DNA from: Peptoniphilus sp. GNH | GTDB lineage: Bacteria > Bacillota > Clostridia > Tissierellales > Peptoniphilaceae | Length of the DNA: 64,000 bases | Assembly: GCA_021307325.1 (NCBI GenBank) | Contig: CP089931.1 | Location: 62,001 to 126,000, forward strand | Reading direction: 5' to 3' | Shown here: positions 40,185-49,225 of the stretch, in pieces | Numbering within the stretch: position 1 is the first letter of the stretch | Layout of the letters: each line of letters starts with the position of its first letter | Notes under the pieces: model-generated | The model's database searches: none | Told to the model about the DNA's origin: nothing | Seen by the model: the letters and a program-made list of their open reading frames with translations, nothing else | Program-made: the position numbers and the translations under genes

Positions 40185-42098
40185 ATGAAGATAAAATTAC
40201 CTGATGGCTCAATTAAATCTTATGAAAAGTCGGTGAGTGTTCTAGATGTTACCAAAGACATCTCAGAAGGATTGGCAAGAGTAGCCCTAGGAGCTGTTGT
40301 AAATGGCAAGACCATGGGCATGGAAGAGATGATAAATGAAGATTCAGATTTTAAAGTTGTAAAATTTGAAGACAAGGAAGGCAAGGAAATTTTCTGGCAC
40401 ACCAGCTCTCATCTCATGGCTCACGCTATCCAAAATCTTTTCCCTGATGCAAAGTTTGCAATAGGACCTGCCATAGAAAATGGTTTTTATTATGATATAG
40501 ACTTAGATCACAGATTCACACCAGATGATCTTGTTCATATAGAAAATGAAATGAAAAAACTTGTGAAGGAGAATTTGTCTGTGAAAAAAATCAGTATCTC
40601 CCACAAGGATGCCATAGAATATTTCAAAAATAAGGGACAAGACTACAAGGTTGAACTAATAGAAGACCTACCAGAGGATGAAGCCCTGTCAATATATGAG
40701 ATGGGAGACTTTGCAGATCTTTGCAAGGGACCTCATCTAAGCTCCATAAAGGCTATAAAGGCTTTCAAGCTTTTATCAATTGCTGGAGCTTATTGGAGAG
40801 GCGATGAAAATAGAAAGATGCTCCAAAGGATTTATGGAATTTCTTTCGAGAAAAAATCTCAACTCGATGAATATCTTCAAAGATTGGAAGAAGCAGAAAA
40901 AAGAGACCACAGAAAAATCGGCAAGGAAATGGATCTTTTCAGTATGCACGAAGAAGGCCCAGGTTTTCCTTTCTTTCATCCAAATGGCATGATTTTGAGA
41001 AGCGAATTGGAATCTTGGTGGAGAAATATCCTAATCAAAAATGGCTATGGAGAAATAAAGACACCAATAATTTTAAATGAAGAACTTTGGCACAAGTCTG
41101 GCCACTGGGATCACTATAAAGAAAACATGTATTTCACAAAAATAGATGACAAGGATTATGCCATCAAGCCGATGAACTGCCCTGGTTCTACAATTATATA
41201 TGCAAACAGCATGCACTCTTATAGAGACTTGCCTATAAGGCTTTCAGAATTTGGTCAAGTACACAGACACGAATTGTCAGGAGCCCTTCACGGACTTTTC
41301 AGAGTGAGAACTTTCACTCAAGATGATGCCCATGTATATTGTCTACCCAGCCAAGTTGAAGACGAAGTATTTAAGATAATAGATTTGGCAGATCTCTTGT
41401 ATTCAACTTTTGGATTTAAATATAATGTTGAACTTTCAACTAGACCGGAAGATTTCATGGGAGATATAGAAACTTGGAATGTAGCCGAAGAAAAATTAAA
41501 GGCAGCTCTCAAAAAGAGAAATATCCCCTACACCATAAATGAAGGAGACGGAGCTTTTTATGGTCCCAAGATAGACTATCACCTTGAAGATGCCATAGGT
41601 AGAACTTGGCAATGTGGTACAATCCAATTAGACTTTCAAATGCCACAAAATTTTGACCTCACTTATGTAAACGAAGATGGTCAAAAGGCAAGACCTGTAA
41701 TGCTACACAGAGCGCTTTTTGGTTCTATGGAAAGATTTATGGGAATTCTAATCGAACACTTCGCTGGCAAGTTCCCCTTGTGGTTGGCACCAGTTCAAGT
41801 AAAAGTTATGCCTATATCCAACAAATTCAATGACTATGCAGAAAAAGTGAGCAAGAAGTTGGAAGAAAGTGGCATCAGAGTAAGATTTGATAGCAGGGCC
41901 GAAAAAATCGGATACAAGATTCGTCAAGCCCAATTGGAAAAAGTAAACTACATGGTAATCGTGGGCGAAAAAGAAGTAGAAACAGGAAAAATTTCAATCA
42001 GAAAGAGAAATGGTGAAGAGTTAAAAGACCAAGACTTGGATAAATTCATAGAGGATTTGAAAAAAGAAATAGAAGCCAAAGAAATATTCAACAACTAA
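40185..42098 (+). CDS. thrS: Threonyl-tRNA synthetase
   Basis: A 637-residue class II synthetase of normal length. Domains: TGS (1-60), editing domain with H-T-S-S-H-L-M-A-H-A and G-D-F-A-D-L-C-K-G-P-H, catalytic core with N-C-P-G-S-T, V-H-R-H-E-L-S-G and F-T-Q-D-D-A-H, and the anticodon-binding domain (about 540-637). The zinc-site residues are present (Cys in M-N-C-P-G, His in Q-D-D-A-H and H in M-L-H-R-A). AGGAGG precedes ATG 40185. Expression is controlled by the T-box just upstream, so synthesis rises when threonyl-tRNA is scarce. Confidence 0.97.
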   Translation: MKIKLPDGSIKSYEKSVSVLDVTKDISEGLARVALGAVVNGKTMGMEEMINEDSDFKVVKFEDKEGKEIFWHTSSHLMAHAIQNLFPDAKFAIGPAIENGFYYDIDLDHRFTPDDLVHIENEMKKLVKENLSVKKISISHKDAIEYFKNKGQDYKVELIEDLPEDEALSIYEMGDFADLCKGPHLSSIKAIKAFKLLSIAGAYWRGDENRKMLQRIYGISFEKKSQLDEYLQRLEEAEKRDHRKIGKEMDLFSMHEEGPGFPFFHPNGMILRSELESWWRNILIKNGYGEIKTPIILNEELWHKSGHWDHYKENMYFTKIDDKDYAIKPMNCPGSTIIYANSMHSYRDLPIRLSEFGQVHRHELSGALHGLFRVRTFTQDDAHVYCLPSQVEDEVFKIIDLADLLYSTFGFKYNVELSTRPEDFMGDIETWNVAEEKLKAALKKRNIPYTINEGDGAFYGPKIDYHLEDAIGRTWQCGTIQLDFQMPQNFDLTYVNEDGQKARPVMLHRALFGSMERFMGILIEHFAGKFPLWLAPVQVKVMPISNKFNDYAEKVSKKLEESGIRVRFDSRAEKIGYKIRQAQLEKVNYMVIVGEKEVETGKISIRKRNGEELKDQDLDKFIEDLKKEIEAKEIFNN

Positions 42099-42130
42099 AA
42101 TTCAAAAAATATTTAATAAAAATGACTAAA

Positions 42131-42162
42131 AGGCTATGAGGATAAAAACTCATAGCTTTTTC
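42131..42162 (+). terminator. Terminator of thrS
   Basis: GCTATGAG (42133-42140) pairs with CTCATAGC (42149-42156), followed by TTTTT. The rest of the gap to 42348 is AT-rich; a TATAAT (42329-42334) lies 15 bases before the next gene. Confidence 0.85.
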
Positions 42163-42348
42163 GTTTAAAATTTTTAGAATATCAAATTTATATTTACTCA
42201 TTTTAAGATAAGAGTTTTTCAAATTTTTAGTTTTTTATTCTTCAAAATTTATACTTTTTATAATTCAATCTGATTTGAAATTGAAAAGCTCTTTTCTCGC
42301 AAAAAGTGAATATTTCTCCTCGTTTTGGTATAATCATTTTGGTGCAAT

Positions 42349-42969
42349 ATGAACAATATTAATTATAACAATGAAATGGAAAAAATTATAAATTCGCTAG
42401 ACAAGAGGCCTAGACTTCTGCTGCACTCATGCTGTGGACCTTGCTCGACTTCGGTTTTAGAAAGATTGGCAAGTCATTTTGATTTGACTATATTTTTTTA
42501 CAATCCCAACATATATCCGGAGGAAGAATTTTACAAGAGGGCAAGGGTTCAAAAGGAGCTTTTGAAGAAAATGGGACTTAGCATCTCGCTTGTTTTGGGG
42601 GAATATGATGATTCAATCTATTATTCCTCTGTAAAGGGCTTTGAAAATCAAAAAGAAGGCTCTTTGAGATGTTACAAGTGTTATGAATTTAGAATGAGAG
42701 AGGCTGCCTTGTATGCTAAAAAGCATGCTTTCGATTATTTTACAACTACTCTGTCTGTTTCTCCTTACAAGAGAGCCAACTGGATTAATGAAATAGGCCT
42801 TGAGCTGGAGAAAACAGTGGGTATCAAGTTTCTCTATTCAGATTTTAAAAAGAAAGACGGTTATAAAAGGAGCATAGAATTGTCTAAGACTTATGACCTT
42901 TATAGACAGGATTATTGTGGCTGCAGCTTTTCTAAAAAAGAGGCTGAAGAAAAATTGGAAGAGTCATGA
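42349..42969 (+). CDS. queH: Epoxyqueuosine reductase QueH
   Basis: A 206-residue enzyme for the last step of queuosine synthesis, reduction of epoxyqueuosine in tRNA. The QueH (former DUF208) cysteine pairs are all present: H-S-C-C-G-P-C near the N-terminus, R-C-Y-K-C-Y near residue 105 and D-Y-C-G-C-S near the C-terminus, together with Y-N-P-N-I-Y-P and T-T-L-S-V-S-P-Y-K. These bind an iron-sulfur cluster and a second metal. It is the first gene of a run of seven overlapping or closely spaced genes ending with apt. Confidence 0.93.
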   Translation: MNNINYNNEMEKIINSLDKRPRLLLHSCCGPCSTSVLERLASHFDLTIFFYNPNIYPEEEFYKRARVQKELLKKMGLSISLVLGEYDDSIYYSSVKGFENQKEGSLRCYKCYEFRMREAALYAKKHAFDYFTTTLSVSPYKRANWINEIGLELEKTVGIKFLYSDFKKKDGYKRSIELSKTYDLYRQDYCGCSFSKKEAEEKLEES

Positions 42970-44168
42970 AAAAAATTTTAATATCTATCTTCGTCCTTCT
43001 GGGTATAGTGGCTATCTGCCTTCTATATAGGCACAACAAAGAAGTGAGTTTTCAAACTCCAAGTGAAAGTAAGATTTTTAGCGAAAAGACTAAAAGGATA
43101 GAGGATAAAGAAAATTCTAAAAATAAAGAAGATGAGAAAAATCCCAAGAGGGTATTAATATATAGTGTGGGAGATATAATTTTTCATCAGATTATGTATT
43201 TGAATACCAAGGATGGGGAGGGCAACTACTCATTTAATCATATGTTTGAGGATATGAAAGATTTTTTTGCTGATAGGCTCGTCATAGGCAACTATGAAAC
43301 TACCAGCAACCCAAATAGAAAGTGGTCGGGCTATCCCATGTTTAATACTCCACCCCAAGCCATCAAGGCTTTGAAAGAGGTAGGCTTTGATGTTTTGACA
43401 ACTGCCAATAATCACTGCATGGATACAGGAGCTCAGGGCATAGCAACGACTATTGAAGAGCTTGAAAAAAATGGACTTGCCCATACGGGGACTTTTAAAT
43501 CTATTGATGACACAAGGGGCATAATATTTGAAAAAAATGGCATCAAGATAGGCATTATTGCTTATAGCGAAATGTTTAATGGCAATGATTGCAGCTTAAA
43601 AAAAGAGCAAAGGTATATGATAAATCCTCTTGATAAAGACAAGATAAGAAAAGACATAGAAGATTTAAAAGGAAGAGGGGCAGATTTTATAATAGCCTAT
43701 CCCCACTTTGGCAATGAATATCAGGTCGAGCCGACAGATAGCCAAAAGTTTTGGGCGAAGTTTTTGCTAGAAGAAGGAGCTGATATAGTAATAGGCTCAC
43801 ATCCTCATGTGCCACAAAAGTGTGAGGCTTTTGATTTTAATGGCAAAGAAAAGTATGTGGTCTATTCACTTGGAAACTTCATCTCCAACCAGAATAGACA
43901 GAGTATAGGCAAAAAGCTCACAGAAGTGGGAAGTGGAATTGAATTGAATCTAATAAAGGATGATAGGGGTACTAGGCTTGAGAATTTTAAGCTAAACCCC
44001 ATCTATACCAGTAGGGTTAGAAATGACAAGGGCTATTTTGAGTTTAGAAGTAGAGATTTGAATAAACTAATAGAAAAAACCGAAGATGCTAATATGAAAA
44101 AAAGTCTACTTGAACTAAAGGATATTTGGACTCAAGTTGTTGAAATTACAAATAGAGAATTTGATTAA
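42966..44168 (+). CDS. CapA-family poly-gamma-glutamate/metallophosphatase-like exported protein
   Basis: A 400-residue protein with an N-terminal signal anchor (about 5-22) and a CapA domain (about 65-330): S-V-G-D-I-I-F-H-Q, T-T-A-N-N-H-C-M-D-T-G, I-A-Y-P-H-F-G-N-E-Y and I-G-S-H-P-H-V-P-Q, the metal-binding His/Asn/Asp set of this calcineurin-like fold. CapA takes part in poly-gamma-glutamate capsule anchoring in bacilli. In organisms without capBC, as far as the window shows here, CapA-like proteins have other, mostly unknown cell-envelope roles. ATG overlaps the queH stop. Confidence 0.88.
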   Translation: MKKILISIFVLLGIVAICLLYRHNKEVSFQTPSESKIFSEKTKRIEDKENSKNKEDEKNPKRVLIYSVGDIIFHQIMYLNTKDGEGNYSFNHMFEDMKDFFADRLVIGNYETTSNPNRKWSGYPMFNTPPQAIKALKEVGFDVLTTANNHCMDTGAQGIATTIEELEKNGLAHTGTFKSIDDTRGIIFEKNGIKIGIIAYSEMFNGNDCSLKKEQRYMINPLDKDKIRKDIEDLKGRGADFIIAYPHFGNEYQVEPTDSQKFWAKFLLEEGADIVIGSHPHVPQKCEAFDFNGKEKYVVYSLGNFISNQNRQSIGKKLTEVGSGIELNLIKDDRGTRLENFKLNPIYTSRVRNDKGYFEFRSRDLNKLIEKTEDANMKKSLLELKDIWTQVVEITNREFD

Positions 44169-44183
44169 AGTATAGAGGTATGT

Positions 44184-45722
44184 ATGAATATATATTTAGT
44201 AAGACATGGACAAACTGAAAATAATGTAAAAATGATTTTGCAAGGCTGGAATGACTCAGCTCTTACAGAAGAAGGAATAAGAGTCGCCAAGGACTTGGGA
44301 GAGGAATTAAAGGACGTAAAGTTTGACAGAGTGTTTTCTTCTGATTTGAAAAGAGCATCTGACACAGCGAGATATATAAGTGGAAAAGAGCCTATCACAA
44401 CACCGCTTCTAAGAGAAATAGATATGGGCGATTGGTCGGGAAGACATATTGATGATGTTTTAAAGACTGACTATGAAGCCTATAAGATTTTTACAGAAAG
44501 GGCAGATCTCTATAAAAAAGAAGGAGCGGAGGATTATAAAACTTTTCTTGAAAGAATAAAAAAATTCTTCGAAGAAAATTTGCTGGGAAAAGACTATGAG
44601 AATGTCCTCTTGGTAGCACATGGGGTCACTTGTGTGGGAGTCCTTGCGCTAGCTGAGGGTCTTGCTTTAAAAGATTTTTGGTCTAATAGAGTACCCAAAA
44701 ATGCAAGCCCCAGTATTTTATCCTACGAAGATGGAGTTCTCAGAGTCATAAAAAAGGCTCCCAGCCAAGTACCCAAGGAAAAATTTCAGCAGTATATAAA
44801 TGACAGAGCAGTCTTAAAAGAAACTAGTAAGGATATAATGGTCATTTTAAATCCCACATCTGGAGGAGAAGACCATGAGAAAATGTTGGGACATCTGCTC
44901 TACAAGCTAAATGACTACTATGACAATGTGTATATAAAATTTACAGCTAAACAATTTGATGCCAAAGAATTTTCGAAAAAGGCAGCAAGAGAAAAGTTGG
45001 ACTCGGTTTGTGTCATTGGTGGCGATGGAACTTTGAATGAGGTAATAAGTGGCATGATAGAAGAAACCTATAAGCCAAAACTCATGATAATACCCGGAGG
45101 GACTGTAAACTGCCTTGCGAGAGTCTTGCAAATCCCTATGGATTCTAAAAAAGCCATAGACAATATGGATATGGAAAACACAATCAAGGTTGACATAGGT
45201 AAGGCGGGCAATCGCTACTTCTCGTATATGTTATCTCTAGGACCTGTTTCAGAGGCCATTCATGAGTCTACTAGTGAAGAAAAAACCAAGTATGGACCTA
45301 TGGCATATTTTATAGAGTCTACAAAAAAACTCTTGGGAAACAATCTTAAAAAAGTAAGAGTCACCTGTGATGATGGTGATTTCGAAGGGGAAGTCGACCA
45401 CGTTGTAGTATGTCTTACCAATAAGTTTGGCAAATATGAATTTTCTCAATCCAAATTGGATATAGATGATGGCTATGCCAATGTCTTTATCATGACAGAA
45501 GATGATATGCTCTCTAGGTTGTCGCTTTTAGGAGATGCCATCTGGTCTAGAATCGAGGAAAATGAAAATATAAAATATTTTAGGACTAAAAAAGTCAGAA
45601 TAGAAAGCTTGGAAGACAAGGAAATCTGCACAGATATAGACGGAGATAAGGGGGACAATCTACCAATAGATGTGGAAGTCCTTCAAAAGAGTCTGGAAGT
45701 ATTTATACCGAGGTCAAAATGA
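44184..45722 (+). CDS. Fusion: histidine phosphatase domain + diacylglycerol/sphingosine-kinase-type lipid kinase
   Basis: A 512-residue two-domain protein. Residues 1-200 form a phosphoglycerate-mutase-like phosphatase with the catalytic L-V-R-H-G-Q-T-E-N at the start and the second histidine in V-A-H-G-V-T. After a short linker, residues 215-510 form a DAGK-catalytic domain with N-P-T-S-G-G, I-G-G-D-G-T-L-N-E-V and P-G-G-T-V-N-C-L-A-R. The phosphatase and kinase are normally separate genes. The fused protein may couple dephosphorylation and phosphorylation of a lipid intermediate. The next gene, overlapping by four bases, is a HAD phosphatase of the lipid-phosphatase type, which supports a lipid role. 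Confidence 0.88.
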   Translation: MNIYLVRHGQTENNVKMILQGWNDSALTEEGIRVAKDLGEELKDVKFDRVFSSDLKRASDTARYISGKEPITTPLLREIDMGDWSGRHIDDVLKTDYEAYKIFTERADLYKKEGAEDYKTFLERIKKFFEENLLGKDYENVLLVAHGVTCVGVLALAEGLALKDFWSNRVPKNASPSILSYEDGVLRVIKKAPSQVPKEKFQQYINDRAVLKETSKDIMVILNPTSGGEDHEKMLGHLLYKLNDYYDNVYIKFTAKQFDAKEFSKKAAREKLDSVCVIGGDGTLNEVISGMIEETYKPKLMIIPGGTVNCLARVLQIPMDSKKAIDNMDMENTIKVDIGKAGNRYFSYMLSLGPVSEAIHESTSEEKTKYGPMAYFIESTKKLLGNNLKKVRVTCDDGDFEGEVDHVVVCLTNKFGKYEFSQSKLDIDDGYANVFIMTEDDMLSRLSLLGDAIWSRIEENENIKYFRTKKVRIESLEDKEICTDIDGDKGDNLPIDVEVLQKSLEVFIPRSK

Positions 45723-46315
45723 AAGCAGCACTTTTTGATTTTGACAAGACCTTGACCGATAAGGACTCCATAGTTTATCTTGTGAAATTAGCTTTCAAGA
45801 AAAAACCCCTACAAATGTTTTGGCTTTCATGCAAATTGATTCTTTTGGGTCTTTTTAGAATAAAGGATGAACTGGGCTTAAAAGAGCAGCTATATTCTTG
45901 CCTTTCCTATTTTTCGGAAGACGAATTTAGAGAATTTGCCAAATATTTGATAGATAAGCACACTTATAGAGATGGGATTTTTTGCTTAAAAAAATTAAAA
46001 GACGAAGGCTACTTTCTCATTCTCTCATCAGCTTCAGCATACGAATATATAAAATATATTAAAGACTTCTTGCCCTTTGATATCTGCATAGGAACTTTCA
46101 GTAAAGCTGGGAAAATAGTCCACAACAACAAACATCAAAACAAGGTGGAAAAGTTAAAAGAAGTCCTTGGACCTTCTTATGAGGACTATGAGTTTGAAAA
46201 GGCGTATTCAGACTCCTATAAGGCAGATAAGCCTCTATTAGACTTGGCTAAAGAAAGGTACTTGATAAATTCAAAATTAAAAATTTCAGGATATACAAAT
46301 CTATGGTGGCAATGA
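45719..46315 (+). CDS. HAD-IB phosphatase, PgpC/SerB-like
   Basis: A 198-residue haloacid-dehalogenase phosphatase. Motif 1 F-D-F-D-K-T-L-T (nucleophile Asp7, acid Asp9), motif 2 L-S-S-A-S-A-Y-E-Y and motif 3 with A-Y-S-D-S-Y-K-A-D-K-P-L are present. S-A-S-x-x-x-Y and a helical cap rich in hydrophobic residues (about 20-60) are typical of the IB group, which includes phosphatidylglycerophosphatase C and phosphoserine phosphatases. Next to a lipid kinase, a phospholipid substrate is the better guess. Start in ATGA overlapping the previous gene. Confidence 0.85.
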   Translation: MKAALFDFDKTLTDKDSIVYLVKLAFKKKPLQMFWLSCKLILLGLFRIKDELGLKEQLYSCLSYFSEDEFREFAKYLIDKHTYRDGIFCLKKLKDEGYFLILSSASAYEYIKYIKDFLPFDICIGTFSKAGKIVHNNKHQNKVEKLKEVLGPSYEDYEFEKAYSDSYKADKPLLDLAKERYLINSKLKISGYTNLWWQ

Positions 46316-47379
46316 TGGAGTATTCAGTATGCCATCTGGACTTAGATGCCTTTTTTGCTTCGGTAGAAGAGGCTGATAATCCAAAACTAAGAGGTAAACC
46401 CCTAGTTGTAGGAGGAAGGTCTAAAAGAGGAATAATTACCACCGCCAATTACGAGGCCAGAAAATATGGCATACATTCAGCTATGCCACTTTTCATGGCA
46501 AGGGAGCTCTGCCCCCAACTTTTAGTTGTAAGAGGGAGAATGGATAGGTACATAGAAGTTAGCCACCAAGTCTTTCAAATATTTAAAAAATATTCAGACA
46601 AGGTCGAACAAGTGTCGATAGATGAAGCTTATTTAGATTTTTCAAATATAAGAGATCCTCTTATAACCATAGACAAGCTAAAAAAAGACCTCAAAAAAAG
46701 TTTGGACTTGACTATTTCAGCTGGTATATCTTACAATAAGTTTCTGGCAAAAATGGCGAGCGATTGGAATAAACCAAACGGACTTATGGTTATTTCAAAA
46801 GACCAGGTGCCAGATATATATCTGGACTTTGCTTGTGGAAAGATTCATGGCATAGGCAAAAAGACGGACAAGAAACTTAGAGACTTGGGGATTTTCACAG
46901 TAAGAGATATGCTAAACCTCTCTCTTGATTTTATGGAAGAGCATTTTGGCAAGGCAGGAGAAGAAATTTACCATAGGATAAGGGGAGAAGATAATAGAAA
47001 GATAGAACCCAATCAGAAAAGAAAATCGTACGGAGTCGAAAGGACTTTTACTCCTACAAGAGATATTGAAGGTCTTAAAATTTTGTTGACATCCTATGCT
47101 CAAGAAATTTGGCAATTTTTGGAAAAGTCAAAATTATCTGCTGCTACTTTAAATTTAAAGATTAAAACAGGTGATTTTAAAACAATAAGTAGATCTAAGA
47201 CTAATCAGTTTTATTTTAAAGATAAAGAGATTATAATAAATACGGCGCTAGACTTGTTTAAGCAAGTGAAAGTAAAAAATCAGATTAGGCTTTTGGGTCT
47301 TAGCGTTTCAAATTTCAAAGACAGGACTAAGGAGCAGCTGGATTTTTTATCTAGCAGAAGTTACAAGAGGGAGAAGTAA
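46312..47379 (+). CDS. dinB: DNA polymerase IV (Y-family)
   Basis: A 355-residue error-prone translesion polymerase. Catalytic motifs H-L-D-L-D-A-F-F-A-S-V-E at the N-terminus and Q-V-S-I-D-E-A-Y-L-D at about 101-110 carry the metal-binding acids. A helix-hairpin-helix region (G-I-G-K-K-T-D-K-K-L) and a little-finger domain follow. ATG 46312 overlaps the previous stop codon in ATGA; ATG 46303 or 46315 are alternatives. No LexA-like box is visible before it, and it is translated as part of the queH operon rather than as an SOS unit. Confidence 0.93.
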   Translation: MMEYSVCHLDLDAFFASVEEADNPKLRGKPLVVGGRSKRGIITTANYEARKYGIHSAMPLFMARELCPQLLVVRGRMDRYIEVSHQVFQIFKKYSDKVEQVSIDEAYLDFSNIRDPLITIDKLKKDLKKSLDLTISAGISYNKFLAKMASDWNKPNGLMVISKDQVPDIYLDFACGKIHGIGKKTDKKLRDLGIFTVRDMLNLSLDFMEEHFGKAGEEIYHRIRGEDNRKIEPNQKRKSYGVERTFTPTRDIEGLKILLTSYAQEIWQFLEKSKLSAATLNLKIKTGDFKTISRSKTNQFYFKDKEIIINTALDLFKQVKVKNQIRLLGLSVSNFKDRTKEQLDFLSSRSYKREK

Positions 47380-47382
47380 TAA

Positions 47383-47811
47383 GTGGAAGAAAAAATAATC
47401 AAGGTTTTAATAGAAGACGAGTTTGCAAAAGAAAACGGGATTTACTTTTCGAAGCTTGAAGGAGATAATCTGGTCTTTAAAATGCCTATAAAATCCCAAC
47501 ACAGAAACCCCTTGGGTTTAGTCCATGGAGCAGTTTTATTTGCACTCGCAGACGAAGTCTCAGGTTATTTTTGCAGCCAAGTATTAGAAAAACCATCAGT
47601 TACATTGAGTTCAAGCATAAATTATATAAAAGGCTCTCAAGCCAAAGAAATTCAAAGCGAAACTAGGCTGATTCAAAATACAAGCAGCATAAGCCTAATT
47701 GAAGTGTCGATTTTTGATGAAAATAAAGAGTTACTTGCAATCTGTAATATGACATATTACAAGTTGAAAAATTTTGAAGAAAAGAGGAAAAATTATGAGA
47801 CTGGAAGATAA
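47383..47811 (+). CDS. PaaI-type hotdog thioesterase
   Basis: A 142-residue hotdog-fold acyl-CoA thioesterase. The signature N-P-L-G-L-V-H-G-A-V-L-F-A-L-A-D-E (about 48-64) includes the active-site HGG/HGA region and the catalytic Asp. GTG 47383 is the start, with GAGGGAGAAG upstream. The 3' end overlaps the apt gene by 17 bases. Its substrate is not evident. Confidence 0.88.
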   Translation: MEEKIIKVLIEDEFAKENGIYFSKLEGDNLVFKMPIKSQHRNPLGLVHGAVLFALADEVSGYFCSQVLEKPSVTLSSSINYIKGSQAKEIQSETRLIQNTSSISLIEVSIFDENKELLAICNMTYYKLKNFEEKRKNYETGR

Positions 47812-48316
47812 AATTAGAAGCATCCCCGACTATCCCAAAAAGGGAATAATCTTTAGAGACATCACAACTCTCTTAGGGGACAAAGATGCCTTTAAAACTT
47901 GCATAGATCAAATGGCAGAGCTTTGCGATGGCATGGATATAGATTATATTGCAGGCATAGATGCTAGGGGATTTATAATAGGCTCAGCCATGGCTTACAA
48001 GTTGGGATGTGCCTTTATACCAGTTAGAAAGCCTGGTAAACTACCCTATGATAAAATCTCCATGTCTTATGACTTGGAATATGGAAAAGACTCTGTTGAA
48101 ATTCATAAAGACGCAGCACCAGCAGGTTCAAAAGTCCTTGTAGTAGATGACCTTTTGGCAACTGGAGGCACAGCAAAGGCTGCAATAGATCTTTTAAAAC
48201 AAATAAACTTGGAAGTTCTAGGAGCTTTTTTCACAGTGGAACTTATAGACCTAAAGGGTCGCGACCACCTAAAAGGAGTAAAAGTAAAATCTCTTGTAAA
48301 ATACGAGGGAGAATGA
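47795..48316 (+). CDS. apt: Adenine phosphoribosyltransferase
   Basis: A 173-residue purine salvage enzyme making AMP from adenine and PRPP. R-S-I-P-D-Y-P-K-K-G-I-I-F-R-D-I-T begins the fold, D-A-R-G-F-I-I-G holds the base-binding part and V-L-V-V-D-D-L-L-A-T-G-G-T is the PRPP motif. ATG 47795 is used because AAGAGG lies just upstream; the earlier in-frame start at 47774 includes that site. It is the last gene of the queH operon and is followed by a strong terminator. Confidence 0.96.
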   Translation: MRLEDKIRSIPDYPKKGIIFRDITTLLGDKDAFKTCIDQMAELCDGMDIDYIAGIDARGFIIGSAMAYKLGCAFIPVRKPGKLPYDKISMSYDLEYGKDSVEIHKDAAPAGSKVLVVDDLLATGGTAKAAIDLLKQINLEVLGAFFTVELIDLKGRDHLKGVKVKSLVKYEGE

Positions 48317-48327
48317 CAAGACCAAAT

Positions 48328-48381
48328 AAAAAGACAGACTTAGGTAAGTCCCAAAAGGACTATCCTAGCCTGTCTTTTTTT
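48328..48381. terminator. Bidirectional terminator between apt and yjjW
   Basis: AAAGACAG near 48330-48337 pairs with CTGTCTTT (48369-48376); inner TAGG/CCTA and AGTCC/GGACT steps extend the stem. A residues on the left and T residues on the right suit both convergent genes. Confidence 0.88.
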
Positions 48382-49225
48382 ATATTAAGATCACTTCGTA
48401 ATTGCCATTTTTCTCGGCAATTTTTTTGAGTTCCTCTTTTTCTTTTTCACTCACGCTTTTTAGATTTAAAAATTCTTCCCTCACACCAAAGGGTCTATAA
48501 GAAATGAGCTTGTATCTGATTTTTTTATGCTCGGAGTAGGGTGCCAATAAACTTGTAATTTCATTTACGATTTTAAAATTGTCATGCCCATCCAAAAGCA
48601 CAGTCCTTAGCTCGTCAAGCTTGCCAATAGATGCAAGGTAGATTGCATTTTCTATTATGGTCTTATTAGACTTGCCAGTAAGCTCTATATGGTCTTTTTC
48701 ATCAAAGGCCTTGACATCCAGCATAAACCCGTCACAATTATCTATCAGCTTTTTGAAACGATCACCCCTAAAGGGGATATATCCATTTGTATCACACAAA
48801 ACAGAAAGGCCCAAAGCCTTGACATGTTCATAAAAATCTGCCAAAAACTGATATTGAATACTGCACTCACCGCCGCTAGTAGTGACGCCACTTATAAAGG
48901 GCATATAGGATGCTACGACTTCTTTTAACTCTTCAGGCTCATAAGACTTGGTCTTGGGCGAGGAGCCATAAGGGCAAGCCTTGATGCAAGCATCACAATT
49001 TATACATTTTTTCTCATCCCAAGCCATTAGTCCATCAGACCTACTAAGGGCAGAAACGGGACAAACTTCAAGACAAATCCCGCAATTTTTACAAAAATTT
49101 ATAGTTTCGGGATTGTGGCAATACATGCAGTTTAGATTGCAGCCTTGAAAAAATATAGCACATCTATTGCCGGGACCATCGACCAGAGATGAGGGGATGA
49201 TTTTATTTACAATCCCCTTAAGCAT
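48380..49225 (-). CDS. yjjW: YjjW-type glycyl-radical enzyme activase
   Basis: A 281-residue radical-SAM protein that makes the glycyl radical on its partner enzyme. The radical-SAM cluster motif C-N-L-N-C-M-Y-C is Cys29/33/36. Two extra ferredoxin-type clusters follow, C-K-N-C-G-I-C-L-E-V-C-P (Cys45-55) and C-I-N-C-D-A-C-I-K-A-C-P (Cys74-84), as in YjjW. Its start overlaps the end of the glycyl-radical enzyme gene by eight bases. Confidence 0.93.
   Translation of the reverse strand: MLKGIVNKIIPSSLVDGPGNRCAIFFQGCNLNCMYCHNPETINFCKNCGICLEVCPVSALSRSDGLMAWDEKKCINCDACIKACPYGSSPKTKSYEPEELKEVVASYMPFISGVTTSGGECSIQYQFLADFYEHVKALGLSVLCDTNGYIPFRGDRFKKLIDNCDGFMLDVKAFDEKDHIELTGKSNKTIIENAIYLASIGKLDELRTVLLDGHDNFKIVNEITSLLAPYSEHKKIRYKLISYRPFGVREEFLNLKSVSEKEKEELKKIAEKNGNYEVILI

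Noticed and set aside
40220-40402. Short minus-strand frame in thrS
   Set aside because: Shadow frame without a start signal.
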